Shown here: one piece after another, positions 24,599-35,431 of the stretch
Layout: the number at the start of each line of letters is the position of its first letter
How positions within the stretch are numbered: the first letter of the stretch is position 1
Assembly (NCBI GenBank): GCA_947034895.1
Contig: OX344762.1
Coordinates: 70,054,981-70,118,980 of the forward strand
Length of the DNA: 64,000 nt
Source: Rhytidiadelphus loreus
Lineage: Eukaryota; Streptophyta; Bryopsida; Hypnales; Hylocomiaceae
Direction of reading: 5' to 3'
Notes under the pieces: model-generated
What the model was told of the DNA's origin: nothing
The model's database searches: none
The model's input: the letters and a program-made list of their open reading frames with translations, nothing else
Translations under genes and position numbers: made by a program

Positions 24599-27064
24599 CT
24601 CCCTATCCTACTAACAATAGGTTGGCTTGTTGAAGCTTGATGGCCCATCTAAAGGCTCATTTTTTCTCTAATGCTTCAAAGTATTACAAAAATCACAATT
24701 ATATCTATTTTAATAATTTTGAAAAAAATTGAAGTGGAATAAAAAGAATAGGCTATACTCTCTTAGTTAAACTTGAAAGCATTTAAAATCAAGAAATGAC
24801 TATGTTAAATTGAGACAAAATGGACTTTTCGAGGCTTTAGTCCTACTATTTGAGACCTCTATGGCTCTATTTTAACAAATAAAAAATCTATGAACATACT
24901 TTTATCTAATCTTAAATTTTTTTTTCCACTATATATAAAATTTTTGATTTAAATAAGGAGCTACAATGAAGCAATAATGAATATCAACCTTTATAAAATT
25001 AAAGGTTTATAAATGTATTACATATTAAAGCCTTAATTCACCAAAAAATTCAATATCAAACACTTATTATCATCTAAATATAAATTCAAAGATAATATGA
25101 GACTATTGATTGTCTCATTTCAATGAATATGGCTTTAGAATTATGTGATTATTGAAGTTTGACTTTGAAAATGAACCTTGATGACTTACAATGTTCTTTA
25201 AAGGTTACTTTAATCATTCATTTTGTAAATAAAATGAATGATTAAAATTTGGCATTATATTATCAATAATTTGGTTATTTTGAATATTTTATTATTTTTA
25301 ATTTAACCATAAGTATCGAACCTTACATCAAACTGAAAATCTACCCAAAAAAAACCAATCCAAAAATCCGACCTCCACTTTCAACTTTTAGAATGTAAAA
25401 TGTAAAGAGTATAGAATGTCAAAAGGTGAATTGATAATTGAAGATCAACTAATTAAAAATTTGTTTAACAGTAGGATTCCAAGAGGATAAGTGACACTAT
25501 TTGCTCACCGTCCAACACTACATATCCATATTGTTGCAAGTTAACTTCTAAACACAAACTAACTGACATACAATTCATTGTATGTGGTCCATTTTGAGGT
25601 TCGTCTTTTGCGGTCACCATAATTACGTCTCAAGGCTAAAGTCCGAAGTGTGTACAACTAAACCAAAAAATAACATGCCACGAGATCTGCGTGTGCTGGA
25701 GTGTGAGAGTGTCCGAATCCAAAAATACTCATGCCATCAGATCGAATTCAGCAATGTCTTATCAGTTCTCCCAAAGTGGATCTCCCGAAGTATCTCAGTC
25801 TCATTGAAGCTCAGATCCCATCAACACCAGAATACTACAGTAGAAATCTGAGCTAGGCATCAGTACTATTCACAGAGTTGAACCCTATCGATCCAGATGC
25901 TCGCACCACTTCGATTCCTGACGTCCTGACGTCAATGAAAGCAGAAGATCCGTTCTCGCATTTGCCCCCAAAACTAAATAAAACTAAAATGAAAGATCCA
26001 TCACCAAAATATCTCAAATCGTTTTCATACCACTTGGTTTCTATTCGCAGATTGCCAATTCGCATAAATAACTGAGCCACGTTCGTGAGATGAAATCGGA
26101 TTTGTAGGGGAATGAATGAATGATTGCAGTCCTCGGTGTAGACCTGCGATTGCTGGAGATGGAATGATGGATCAGTCCTCAAGTCAAAATTTCCTGGCCC
26201 CCCAAAATATTGACAGAATCTACAGGAAACGTGCATCGACGAAGCAACTCCCCTTCTAATAATAAGTCTGTACGAGCACGGACCGACTCAAACCAGTTAT
26301 CATTGCAGAAGTGGTCTTTGAATTATTATAATCTCGTATTTTGCGTTTTATAATAGAAGAAGGGTTTTCAAGAGGTTTTCAGACCACAAGTAACGTACTA
26401 AAATAGGATTATTATATTATTTCAAAAGTCAAATCCGAAGCCGAGAATAAGAAAATTGATGCGTGCTGTCGGAGTGTTGTGTCACTGCTGGGTCATGGGG
26501 CTTGTTGCTGGAGCACACGAAGGACTTGGCTTGGCACGCCTCAGCGTGGACTGTATCGTCATGCCATGCGTGCAGATTTCAGTTGCCATCGAGTTGCTTC
26601 TTCACATTCCTTTGCTTTAACAGCAACTGACAATTCTTTCAACTCCCCATGCATTGCGCTCATATATTCTCATGTGCACAGATCGATTAATTCTAGGGAC
26701 TTGAGGATCGAGAATTCAATTGGATTGGCAGCATGGGATGAGGTGGGGGGAAATTAAATACGACATGATCACATGAAGTTCACATGAAGTTGAATTTCGT
26801 GAAATTGGCGCGTTGAACCCTCAGGAAAGGAATGAATGAAAATGAATGATTCAGGGATTCTCCATGGGTTGGGGTGGAAATCTTGGCTTAGCGTGCTCAA
26901 TGATATGAGTAATATGCAATCTGCATAGACGTTGGCATATCTATCGGCAAATACCGCCAAATTAATTACGTTAGTTAAGATTACCGAAGAACGTTACTTC
27001 GTGCATGAATGCCACTGACTACTACAATGATGACGTTTGTTAGACCAGATTGAATTGATTGTGT
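24599..27064. other. Intergenic DNA between repeats and gene B
   Basis: 24600-25500 is AT-rich and featureless. 25580-26960 is higher in GC and contains a minus-strand frame of 127 codons (25853-26236) that I cannot assign. 26455-26700 is the inverted counterpart of 8340-8610 downstream of gene A. Confidence 0.5.
26455..26700 (-). repeat. Downstream segment conserved with the flank of copy A
   Basis: This is the minus-strand counterpart of 8340-8610. Shared in order are GAATTGT, GATGGCAAC-like, GCACGCAT, AGTCCACGCT, GCGTGCCAAG, GTGTGCTCCAGCAACAA and CCCATGACCC. It shows that the A/B duplication reached at least about 1 kb beyond the stop codon. Confidence 0.6.
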
Positions 27065-27393
27065 AAGGTGAAGGCACCCAAAAGTGTCCCTGTTTCTATT
27101 TTTGTACCTTAGACTGCCTCAAATGTGTCCTACAAATGCCTACCTCTGATTCGCTGACGCATTTGAAGGACACATACTTAACTCTGATTTTTGCAAATTT
27201 CGATTTAGGGTCCACCTTTTCAATGGTTTAGGGAACGGGCACTTTGAAAAATCATAGAAATTACATACCACATCCAAAAAATCTATTTTTTTTCTAATAT
27301 CCATGCTAATAGTACAGAAATATCATTTTTAGGAAAAGGTGTCTCCAATTATGCTGAATTGCTTATATTGACGGTTTTGGGTGCTTCCACCTT
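27065..27393. mobile_element. MITE, second copy of the 12609-12971 family
   Basis: The left end AAGGTGAAGGCACCCAAAA is inverted at the right end (GGTTTTGGGTGCTTCCACCTT). CAATTATGCTGAATTGCTTA and TTGACGGTT near the right end match the copy at 12609-12971. Confidence 0.8.
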
Positions 27394-27769
27394 CTGAACT
27401 TTATTAACATGAAAAAATGATATGAAACAATTGATTGCTTGTGTATACCCAGTATAATGCACGATCCAAAGGTGGCAGTAATGGGGGCCAATCTCTCTGT
27501 CCGTCACCTTCTAACTAACAAAAGTCCAGCTCAAACTTGATATAACATTGAAGTCAACTAGTCAAGCATGGAAGAGAGCTGTTTTGTGCAACCGCACCCT
27601 GAGATGTACACCGCTGGTACATTCACTCCATCGAACTTCCACGTCCGGGTATCACCTGAGCAGCTCCTCTAGCTCTTTTCCTTTGAGACTAACCGCATCA
27701 CAAATTCTCAATAAAGTAACAAGGAATGCGAGATATCCCTGTCGTCATCACAATCCAGGTTCAGAGTAC

Positions 27770-27806
27770 GTTCTTGAATGGGAATTGCTGGAAGGGACAA
27801 AAGTAG
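27770..27806 (-). promoter_or_regulatory. Conserved 3' UTR block (copy B)
   Basis: The minus-strand match of 7873-7909, 35 of 37 bases identical, 68 bp downstream of the stop codon of copy B. Confidence 0.6.
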
Positions 27807-27874
27807 CTCGGAGTCCTAATCAATCAAAATACACTGAGGCTAGGTCGGCATGGATTCTGCAAGAGCACAACCAT

Positions 27875-29538
27875 TCATGAAAATGCAGCCGCCCTGGAAT
27901 TGAATTGGGTCGACCTCCAAGTGCCAGTGAAGTGCTGAGGTGATGGCGAAGAAATTGAATAGGGAGTTCCGGGATCTGGAGCCTCCCAGCCTGCTGCAAT
28001 ATTTGGAACTGGTGATAGTATCATGGAGGGGTCGTTATGCACATGATTGTAGTACGTGACGTCGGGTACTATTACAATGTTGGGAACCTCCACACGAGTT
28101 CGTCGTATGGATGGAGTAGGATCAGCTGAAGGAGTGCTAATGCTCGCTGTAGCATCCCAGTTACTGGTGCTGGCGCGTGCAAAGAATTCGCCGCTGGCGA
28201 TTTGTTCTGCGGGAATGCCCAATACTTGTCCAAGTTCCACTTGAGCCTCTATCATCCTCCGCAAGTTGGCGGCCTGCTCCTCAATTCGTAACTGCAGCTG
28301 CCTCTGAGTCTGTTTCAGGGCCAACGCAATTTAGGATGGCTGGAATTTCTACATTTTCTCAATATTGCATAGAACCTTGATTGTCTAGCATGTTACAGAC
28401 TCTCAATAGTGCAGAGCATTCACAGAATACAGAAACAAAATCCGAAATTATCATAGAAGCAATGCTGCAGATGTGCAACCTCCAGGTGCTCCTGTAGACG
28501 CATCTCCACCGCCATTTGCAACTGACGAGCATGTGCCTTTTTAGCTCTCGAATTTTTTCCAGCGTTCGACATCTGTGGAATGAGGCGATACTTTTGCAAG
28601 TGGCTCTTCACATGATAGATAGTGATATCGTCGCATTCCATCAGACGAAGCACCGATTTGGGCGTTGCTCCTGAAAATTAGAAAGCCACGTGCACGTCAT
28701 ATCGTCAATATCACACGTAAGTCGGAGCTTTTAATTAGAGATCGAGCAGATCCATTTCCATCTTTGAAGAAGATATCCAGGAGTCAGGTTCTATTTCACT
28801 GATGCTCAAACTTGGATTGAAATTCAAGCAACTGGGTACACTTACTGTCGGGACCACCGAGCTTGGCGACAGCGACCACAAACTTGCCGTGCAGCTCCGG
28901 AGTCCAGCGTAAGCGCGCCTTAGCAGCCTCGGCAGCTGAGCACACGGGCAGCTGAGAACACTTTCCCAAGGAAGGGCTTAGACTTCCTTCCCATATCGTT
29001 TCTGCGCATTACCCATTTCAACAGAGTAAGGTGATGCTTGCATATATAATGCGCAATTAATCTTCAAACCAGGTATGTAATTCATACAAATTTACAAACA
29101 TGTCGAAAACAATAAAAATGAACGGCAAGTTAAAAATTAACCTGAGAGCTCTTGCTCGGGCTTCGGTTGCTGCGAGGTGACCAATCCTGGCGAAGAATGA
29201 GCGGCAGACGGAGACTTAGTGAGCGGCAGTTGGAGCTGATACATACAAAATTCCACTCACAGACTTAATTAGAGGTCTAGCTCGCCCATTCCAATTCATA
29301 TATGTCACACAGAAAAGCTTCATACTCAAAACCTTCACCTTCTGCAGTTGCGTACGAGCCGACAACCTTTCCATTGCAGCCAAGGCTGTTTCATTAATTA
29401 CTCAAGTACAGAACCAAAGCGTTGCACAGCGCTTGCTTATGTGCGAAAACGAAGCTAGTGGAGAAGGAGAGGATTCACCAGATCAGAATCCGGTACGTCC
29501 ATACAGTCGGTGAGATCGGGCCAGAGGATGAGATACAT
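27875..29538 (-). CDS. MYB-CC (GARP) transcription factor, PHR/PHL-like, copy B
   Basis: Predicted exons on the minus strand: 29538-29479, 29235-29142, 29001-28846, 28670-28480, 28309-27875, giving 311 aa with consistent phases. Residues about 81-135 are the GARP domain ([34 protein letters not shown]) and about 148-195 the MYB-CC coiled coil (RLQEHLE, then [11 protein letters not shown]). The C-terminal half follows copy A closely ([14 protein letters not shown]) but ends differently, in [12 protein letters not shown]. Compared with A it lacks the 124-residue first exon. It also has no intron between the GARP and CC segments, and uses an acceptor 14 bp upstream of the homologous A site, because the AAACAG acceptor of A is AAACGA here. 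It starts at the first ATG after an in-frame stop, 83 nt below a TATA box. DNA-binding and dimerisation parts are complete, so a functional short form, possibly a competitor of A, is plausible but unproven. Confidence 0.8.
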
Positions 29539-29609
29539 CGTGAGAACTGAGATTTCGAAGGCATCGTTGGATTAGGTGAGCTCAGTGAAGCTAAAGAACA
29601 ATCTCGTGC

Positions 29610-29830
29610 AACCGGAACTCCTTATATAGCAAAGGCCAAAGAGTTTTGATTCGTTTTGACATTGACGGTTCCTGCTGAGGGACCACATACAATGAATGTT
29701 GAATCTCCTGGTATTTTTAGCACCGAGGTTTGATCGGTAAAGACATAGATCCCTTGGGAGTTCCTGATATAGCAAGGGGGCTTTTGGTTTGGCCATATCT
29801 GGAGGGGAGGAGTGACCAAATGCAATGAAT
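29610..29830 (-). promoter_or_regulatory. Promoter of copy B with a TATA box in duplicated sequence
   Basis: TATATAAG (minus strand, 29628-29621) is preceded by TTTGC. A diverged second copy of this neighbourhood, GCTATATCAGGAACTCC, lies about 140 bp further upstream, and ACC(A/C)AATGCAATGAAT-like words are also duplicated. The promoter therefore seems to contain a tandem duplication of roughly 140 bp. Confidence 0.5.
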
Positions 29831-30389
29831 ATACTTTTGTCTTGAACGCTTTGGATAAAGGTCAACCCGGTCTTAATGCTTATACGGAGTTATGGACCAA
29901 ATTGGCCATTGCCTTTTGGAGATTTGCCTACAAGAAGTAACCTTGGAGGTTCTTCCAAGATGATTCCAATGTTCATGGAAAGTGTAGAATCACCTCTGTA
30001 TTGATTTAGTGTCCACTTGCTTCAAGTAGAAGCGTAACCTTCGTAACCTTTGAAAGAAGATTTAAAGGAAAAGAAGTTGATATTATTTTGTCTCTTGGGT
30101 GGTAGCAAGAAAGACTTGTACTATTTTTTGTCACACTTTTTATACTAAAGTATTTTTCAAGCACAACTTTGAGAATAATACTCCAATATAGTTGAAATTT
30201 ATATATAGCGAAGGTGGATGTGGTCGTTTGAAACCATTATACAAAAATCAATATTTTTAAAAATCAATATGGTAGAAAATATGGATTTTCAAATTTATGT
30301 CACATTTATAGTTTCAAAGCTCTAGCTATTGCTTAGGTATGCAACTCTTGTATTATATGGCCCTAATTATAATCACTTATAATGCATTT
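29831..30389. other. Upstream of copy B, nothing recognised
   Basis: AT-rich; no remnant of the first coding exon of copy A could be found here. Confidence 0.5.
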
Positions 30390-30694
30390 ATGGGCAATTT
30401 CGTTAAAGTAGTGAAATTCTGCAACTTTGGCAATTTTTATAGTTCAGACTAGGCGGTTTGAAATGTACAAGTATCCTAGATTTTTTAAATTTCTAGATGT
30501 CTAAGATTTACATGTATCATAGATCAATATATGTCATTTTTGCTATTCAAACCGTGCATTTTGAAATCTATAAAAGTCTTAGATTTCTAAAATCTAAAAT
30601 CTATATAAGTCCAAAATTTCTAAAATCTATACATGTCCTAGATGTCACTTTTATAGTAAAAATGGCACATGGAATACTGTCATTTTTACATAAT
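30390..30694. mobile_element. GGGCAATTT-family MITE, about 305 bp
   Basis: The left end TTATGGGCAATTTCGTTAAA has an imperfect inverted match at the right end (GGAATACTGTCATTTTTACA). The interior repeats AAATCTA and TCTAGATGTC-like words. Confidence 0.6.
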
Positions 30695-31533
30695 TTTCTA
30701 TATTTTAGTCCGATCTCAAGGGATATAATTTGTTTTAATGTATAAAACTCTTGTAATCCTTTCCAATAATGAATCCAAATATATGTAATGAATATTTTTT
30801 GGAGACAATAATAGCATTAAAAACCTAATTATATGAGTTTTTTTAATACATGTATCATAAGCCAAGCTACCCAACTTTGGATTTTTTTTAATAAAAATTT
30901 AAGATTTTTTAGCATAAATAAAACATTATAAATGAATTTTAATTTTAATTAGAAGGAACTTCTTGTATGGATTTTTTAAAATTATGCATAGGTTTTTCAA
31001 TTCTTTACGTATGTTGTGAAGTTTTCTTTTAATAAATATGCAACCCAAAATTTCCTACATCTCATTTCATTTGGTCTTCAAGTAATTTTTTGGTCCTTTT
31101 AATTTAATATAATATCTAAAAAAACTCTCCTTTAAACAATTTTATTGCCAATGACTCCTATATATAATATGAGAGTTGTGTACTCAAACTCTATTGAATA
31201 TCCATTCTAAAAAATTTAGACTAGCTTTGATAGTGTGATGGAATTTCAAAAATAATTAAATAAAATTTTCTACATTCTATATGAAAAACCTCAAAGTGTT
31301 TTTTTCTTTATGCATTTTAAACATGGATAAAGTATTTGGAAGTTCTTTAAGTGAATGACCATCTTCATAAAGACTTAAAATCATTACAAATGGCATATTT
31401 TTGTTTTAATTTTTACTTGTTTCATTGTTTTTTACAAATTATAATGTCAAAGTGTATATTTTTTTTTAAATTTTGTTGTTTTAGTTCTCTTTTTTGACAA
31501 TTATTCTATGCTTGATCTTCATAGGGTACAATC
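30695..31533. other. AT-rich spacer, no gene seen
   Basis: Long A/T runs with no protein-like frame and no clear repeat boundaries. Confidence 0.6.
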
Positions 31534-31768
31534 ATGGGCAATTTCATTAAAATGGCGGTATTCCATGTGCCATTTTCAAATCACCCAGTCTGAACTGTAA
31601 AAGTAACATCTAGTACATGTGTAGATTTCAGATTTCAGGGTTTAGATTTTTAAAGTGACATCTAGGATATGAGTAGATTTCAGAAATCTAAAAAGGTGTA
31701 GATTTCAAACATCTAAGACAGTTGTACATTTTAGACCGCCCGGTCTGAACTGTGAAAACTGCCAAAAT

Positions 31769-32922
31769 CACTAGAAGAAAAACACGTCCGACACAACCAA
31801 CTACTATGCAACTAGTGCCCTATGCAACTGTCATGCAACTAGTTTCCTTTCTATTTGCACCAAATCTAATGTAGTTGTTTTGTGTCATTGTTTTACAACA
31901 TTCATTCATTATGCCATATTTAACTATTTTTGGACTTTGCAAAGTCCAAAATTGGTAAAGGGACATCTAAGACAATTGAAGACTTTGACTTCTATAGATT
32001 TTATGAATCTAGAATTGATATAGATTTTGGACTAGGTGGTTTGAAAAATGTACAACAGGTTTAGATTTTAGATATCTATAACAGCAGGAGATCTCCCGTT
32101 GGACAAAGTCCAAAATTCCCTTAAAAGTCCAAAAGTAGTTAAATATGGCATCATTGTTTTAGTTGCATAGTAGTCATTCTGTAGTTGCAAAAAAAGACTA
32201 GGAAACAACTAGTGTCCTATGCAACTATTATGCAACTGTAAAATGACCATAGTTATTTCCTAGTTGTACGCTAGTTGTTTCTTAGTTGCACTCTAGTTGT
32301 TTCTTAGTTGCTTTCAAAGTTCATTCCCATTCGTGTTATATCAATTGACCCATATCAATTGTAAAGAGTACCATTAGATTGAACATATAAGACTTGTAAG
32401 TTGTTATAGTCTTATGTAATGAATTCTTTTGATAGAATTCTAAGATTTCTGTAATTTGTGGGTTTCTACAATTTGTAGATTTTGTATATAAGAATTTTAA
32501 AAATAATTAAAATTCAAGAAATTTTATAATCTAGGAAATTGAATTTTGAAATCTAGGAAGAAGGTAGATCTGAAATTTTGAAATCTAGAAAAAGGTAGAT
32601 TTGAAATTCAAAAATCTAAGAAAAAAGTAGTTCTGAAATTCTAAAATCTAGAAAAGAGGTAGATCTGAAAATTTGAAATCTACAAATCATTGAGATTTAT
32701 ATTTTAAAATTTACAAATCTACAAGTTGCAAGCAAGTTGCACACAAGGATGAAGTTCTTTGTATGGTGTCGGATGACAAAAAACCTTGCAACTAGACTGC
32801 AACTAATGCGACTTGTCCACTGCAACTACGGACTCTACATTGTCACCTAGTTGCAAACGTCCTATGCAACTACAAAATGAGTTGCATACTGTAGTTGCAA
32901 AACCCCTCATTTTCTTCTAGTG
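31769..32922. mobile_element. Non-autonomous CACTA element, 1154 bp
   Basis: It starts CACTAGAAGAAAAACACG and ends TTTTCTTCTAGTG, with an exact AAT target duplication (31766-31768 and 32923-32925). Many copies of TGCAACTA/TAGTTGCA lie in both subterminal zones, as expected of CACTA transposase-binding regions. No transposase frame is present. Another MITE is inserted at about 31912-32149. Confidence 0.9.
31912..32149. mobile_element. TGCCATATTTAACTA MITE, innermost in the nest
   Basis: The left end TGCCATATTTAACTATTTTT is inverted at the right end (AAAAGTAGTTAAATATGGCA). It belongs to the same family as 24321-24573. Confidence 0.75.
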
Positions 32923-33024
32923 AATAGCGGAATGGCGCCATTTTAACGAAATTGCCCATAATCTCCCTAAAGACCTCTTTAATAAAAATCTACCATGGGT
33001 TGAAGTAGTTTTAACTTTTAACTT

Positions 33025-33541
33025 TTAATCCCTAAAGGACTAAGAAATCCACTTTGGATTTTTTAGAGAACTTGGACAAGCTTTGTTGAATTCAAAATTT
33101 AGAATTTTTGCATGAAATTTTCTAAGATGGATGCTAATCATCCTAATCTACATGTAATGCTTTCTTTCATGCGTGGGTATGGAATCTCTACTCTCCATAC
33201 CTAGCCGCAAACTAAAACTCCTCATAACTTTCATCTCATTAATAAAAATGGAATGATTAAAAACTTTATATATATAAATCTAGTCAAAGTTTTATTTATT
33301 TTTTAAATAATTTTCAAAGAAGTTTTTGAGTTGGCCAGGCTGCATGTCGACTATTGAAAATTACATATCATGTAATGACTTTTCAACCATGTAGTTAAAA
33401 TTTATGAAAATTGTTGTGCCTCAGAGCTACTCCTTGAGCACATGCTATGTGAAATTTTTTAAGAATTTTTTTCTTTTTCCATAGTGAACTGCCTAAAATT
33501 GCAATGTTACCAAAAAACGATGTTTGGTCCTTTAGGGTTAA
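33025..33541. mobile_element. TTAA-bounded MITE, 517 bp
   Basis: The left end TTAATCCCTAAAGGACTAA and the right end TTGGTCCTTTAGGGTTAA form an inverted repeat of about 17 bp. Internal words match the larger copies in reverse orientation. Confidence 0.85.
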
Positions 33542-33741
33542 TGTGACAAAAACACAATTGTCTTTGTAAGCACACATTACAATTCACAAGGAAGTAGGTT
33601 AGGAAGGTTACATGTATTACTATAATTGGTTTTGTGGTTGTTGGCTCTTGTAGACTTATTCCCCTCGTTTTTTGACGATTTGGTGGAATCTAAGTCCACA
33701 GGAGGGCTGATTGTTGGTATCCACACGGATATTGGAGAAGT

Positions 33742-33951
33742 CAGTACAAGAGAAAGGGGTGTTTTAAGTGTGTTTTTAAGTATAGTCGTAGAGATAATGT
33801 ATTAAGTAATGACCTTTATGTAGATTTTTAGTAAAAATTTACTAAAAGTACATATATTTTTAGTAAATTTTTACTAAAAATCTACATAAAGGTCACTACT
33901 TAATATCTTATTTCTAGGACTATACTTAAAACACCCCTTTCTCTTGTAGTA
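33742..33951. mobile_element. CACTA-type hairpin MITE, 210 bp
   Basis: It starts CAGTACAAGAGAAAGGGGTG (CACT mutated to CAGT) and ends CACCCCTTTCTCTTGTAGTA. The AGT target duplication is exact. The arms pair nearly fully. It is the same family as 40763-40984. Confidence 0.88.
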
Positions 33952-34164
33952 AGTTATACACCATAATTAGACCCCTTTACCCTTTGGGAGCTTCAAGATG
34001 CTCCCATTTATTAGATGTTGGGATTTGCGTACCTTTTTATGGCACGCAACTATGTGGATCACTTGAAGAGATTCCACTTCTTGGATTGAGCTCCCACAAT
34101 TGGCCTCTACCAAACATGAACACCTTAGAAGCATTCCGTGCAAAAATGCGTTCCGTCATGAATT

Positions 34165-34990
34165 GTTAGTTATTTGGTTGAACACTCCCCTTTTATTGCT
34201 TGGGATTTCTTAGGGCCTAAAGTAGGATTTAGCACTTGCCATCTTGATTTGAAGTTTGCTAGATTTTAAGAAAAAAAAAATTATTGATCAAGAATTCATG
34301 ATTGTTTTGAAATGGAATGACCTTGTTCCATTGAGATTTCCATTTTTTTGATCCCCCCCTTCTTGTTGCTTAGGACCTCTAAGGTTTAACGGGAAGATCC
34401 AACACTTGTTCTCTTCATTTGCTACTTCTTGCACTTTGTAGGTTACAAAAAAAAAATTGTTAAATGAGATTCATTTGAAATGGAATGTGAGATTGTTCCA
34501 TTGAAATTTGGTTTGTTTGATCATTCACCTCTTGCTAAGTGGGACTTCTCGGGGTCAATGGGAGGCAGTCAACAGTACCATCTTCATCTGGTTTTACATA
34601 GATGTGGTTAAAAAAAATTGTAGACAAGGATTTCTTTAGAATGGAAAGATCTCGTTTCACATAGTTATTTTGTTTCTAATCACTCACCTCTTGCTAGGTG
34701 GTACCTCTTAGGGCCAATGGGAGGGAGCTAGCACTTCCATTTTCATCTAATTTTATTTAGACTTGGTTAAATTTCTTTTTGTAGATAGCAATTTTTTTAG
34801 ATTGGAAAGAGCTTGTTCCATCAAGTTATTTTGTTTTTGATCACTCTCTTCTTGTTGTGTTGGACCTTATGGGGCCAATGGAACAAGACAACCCTTGCAT
34901 CTTGCTCATTAGATCAATTGACATGGTTACTTTTGGGTGTCAAATTATGAATTGATAGTGTTACAATTTCAGTTTCAAATTATGGATTGA
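34165..34990. repeat. Five diverged tandem units of about 165 bp
   Basis: Each unit has a CACTC..CTTGCT phrase, TTAGGGCC or a similar phrase followed by AATGGGA, CATCTTCAT, a poly-A run and GAATGG(A/C)A..CTTGTTCCATTGA. The last units are the best preserved. Confidence 0.75.
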
Positions 34991-35431
34991 TTAGTTCTTG
35001 AACTTATGGGAACCTTATGAGTTCCATACCTCATGAGTCCCATGCCTTGGAGCAACCTCACATTGGTACATAGAGATGAAGACAAGAAGGGAAGTAGTTA
35101 TGATGAAGACATGGAGGAGACGCAAGACAATTTGATCATTAAAGATGCTCTTAAGAGAGCTCAAAAAAATAATTTTTTCACTTCCATTGCCGATATGCAA
35201 ATGAAACATCATTCCATTTCTTGCCTCTAGATTCCTTCGTGTCAGCTAGTTGTAATGCCAATGGTCAGATCAACATTGCAATGTGACCTTACCAAATTGT
35301 AGTAGGTGTTCATGCATGAATATAGAGATGGATCTTCTGTCTTTTATGTGTTTGCTACTAACAAGTAGGGAGAAGAGGAGCAAATCTCTAATATAGATAA
35401 GGACTCATGGGGACCATTGTGAAATGAAGCA

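Larger units (their letters stand above)
31534..32961. mobile_element. GGGCAATTT-family MITE, outer shell of a nest
   Basis: The left end TGGGCAATTTCATTAAAATG and the right end CATTTTAACGAAATTGCCCA are inverted copies. Its sequence is split by a CACTA element (31769-32922); joining the flanks across the AAT duplication restores the family sequence. Confidence 0.8.

Noticed and set aside
25853..26236. 127-codon minus-strand frame
   Set aside because: No recognisable domain, no splice context and no counterpart near gene A; may be chance in mid-GC DNA.
29330..29374. ATG with a short frame ([12 protein letters not shown]) as an alternative start of copy B
   Set aside because: The homologous stretch in copy A (around 5608) is intronic and soon meets a stop; the exon at 29538-29479 aligns to exon 2 of A instead.
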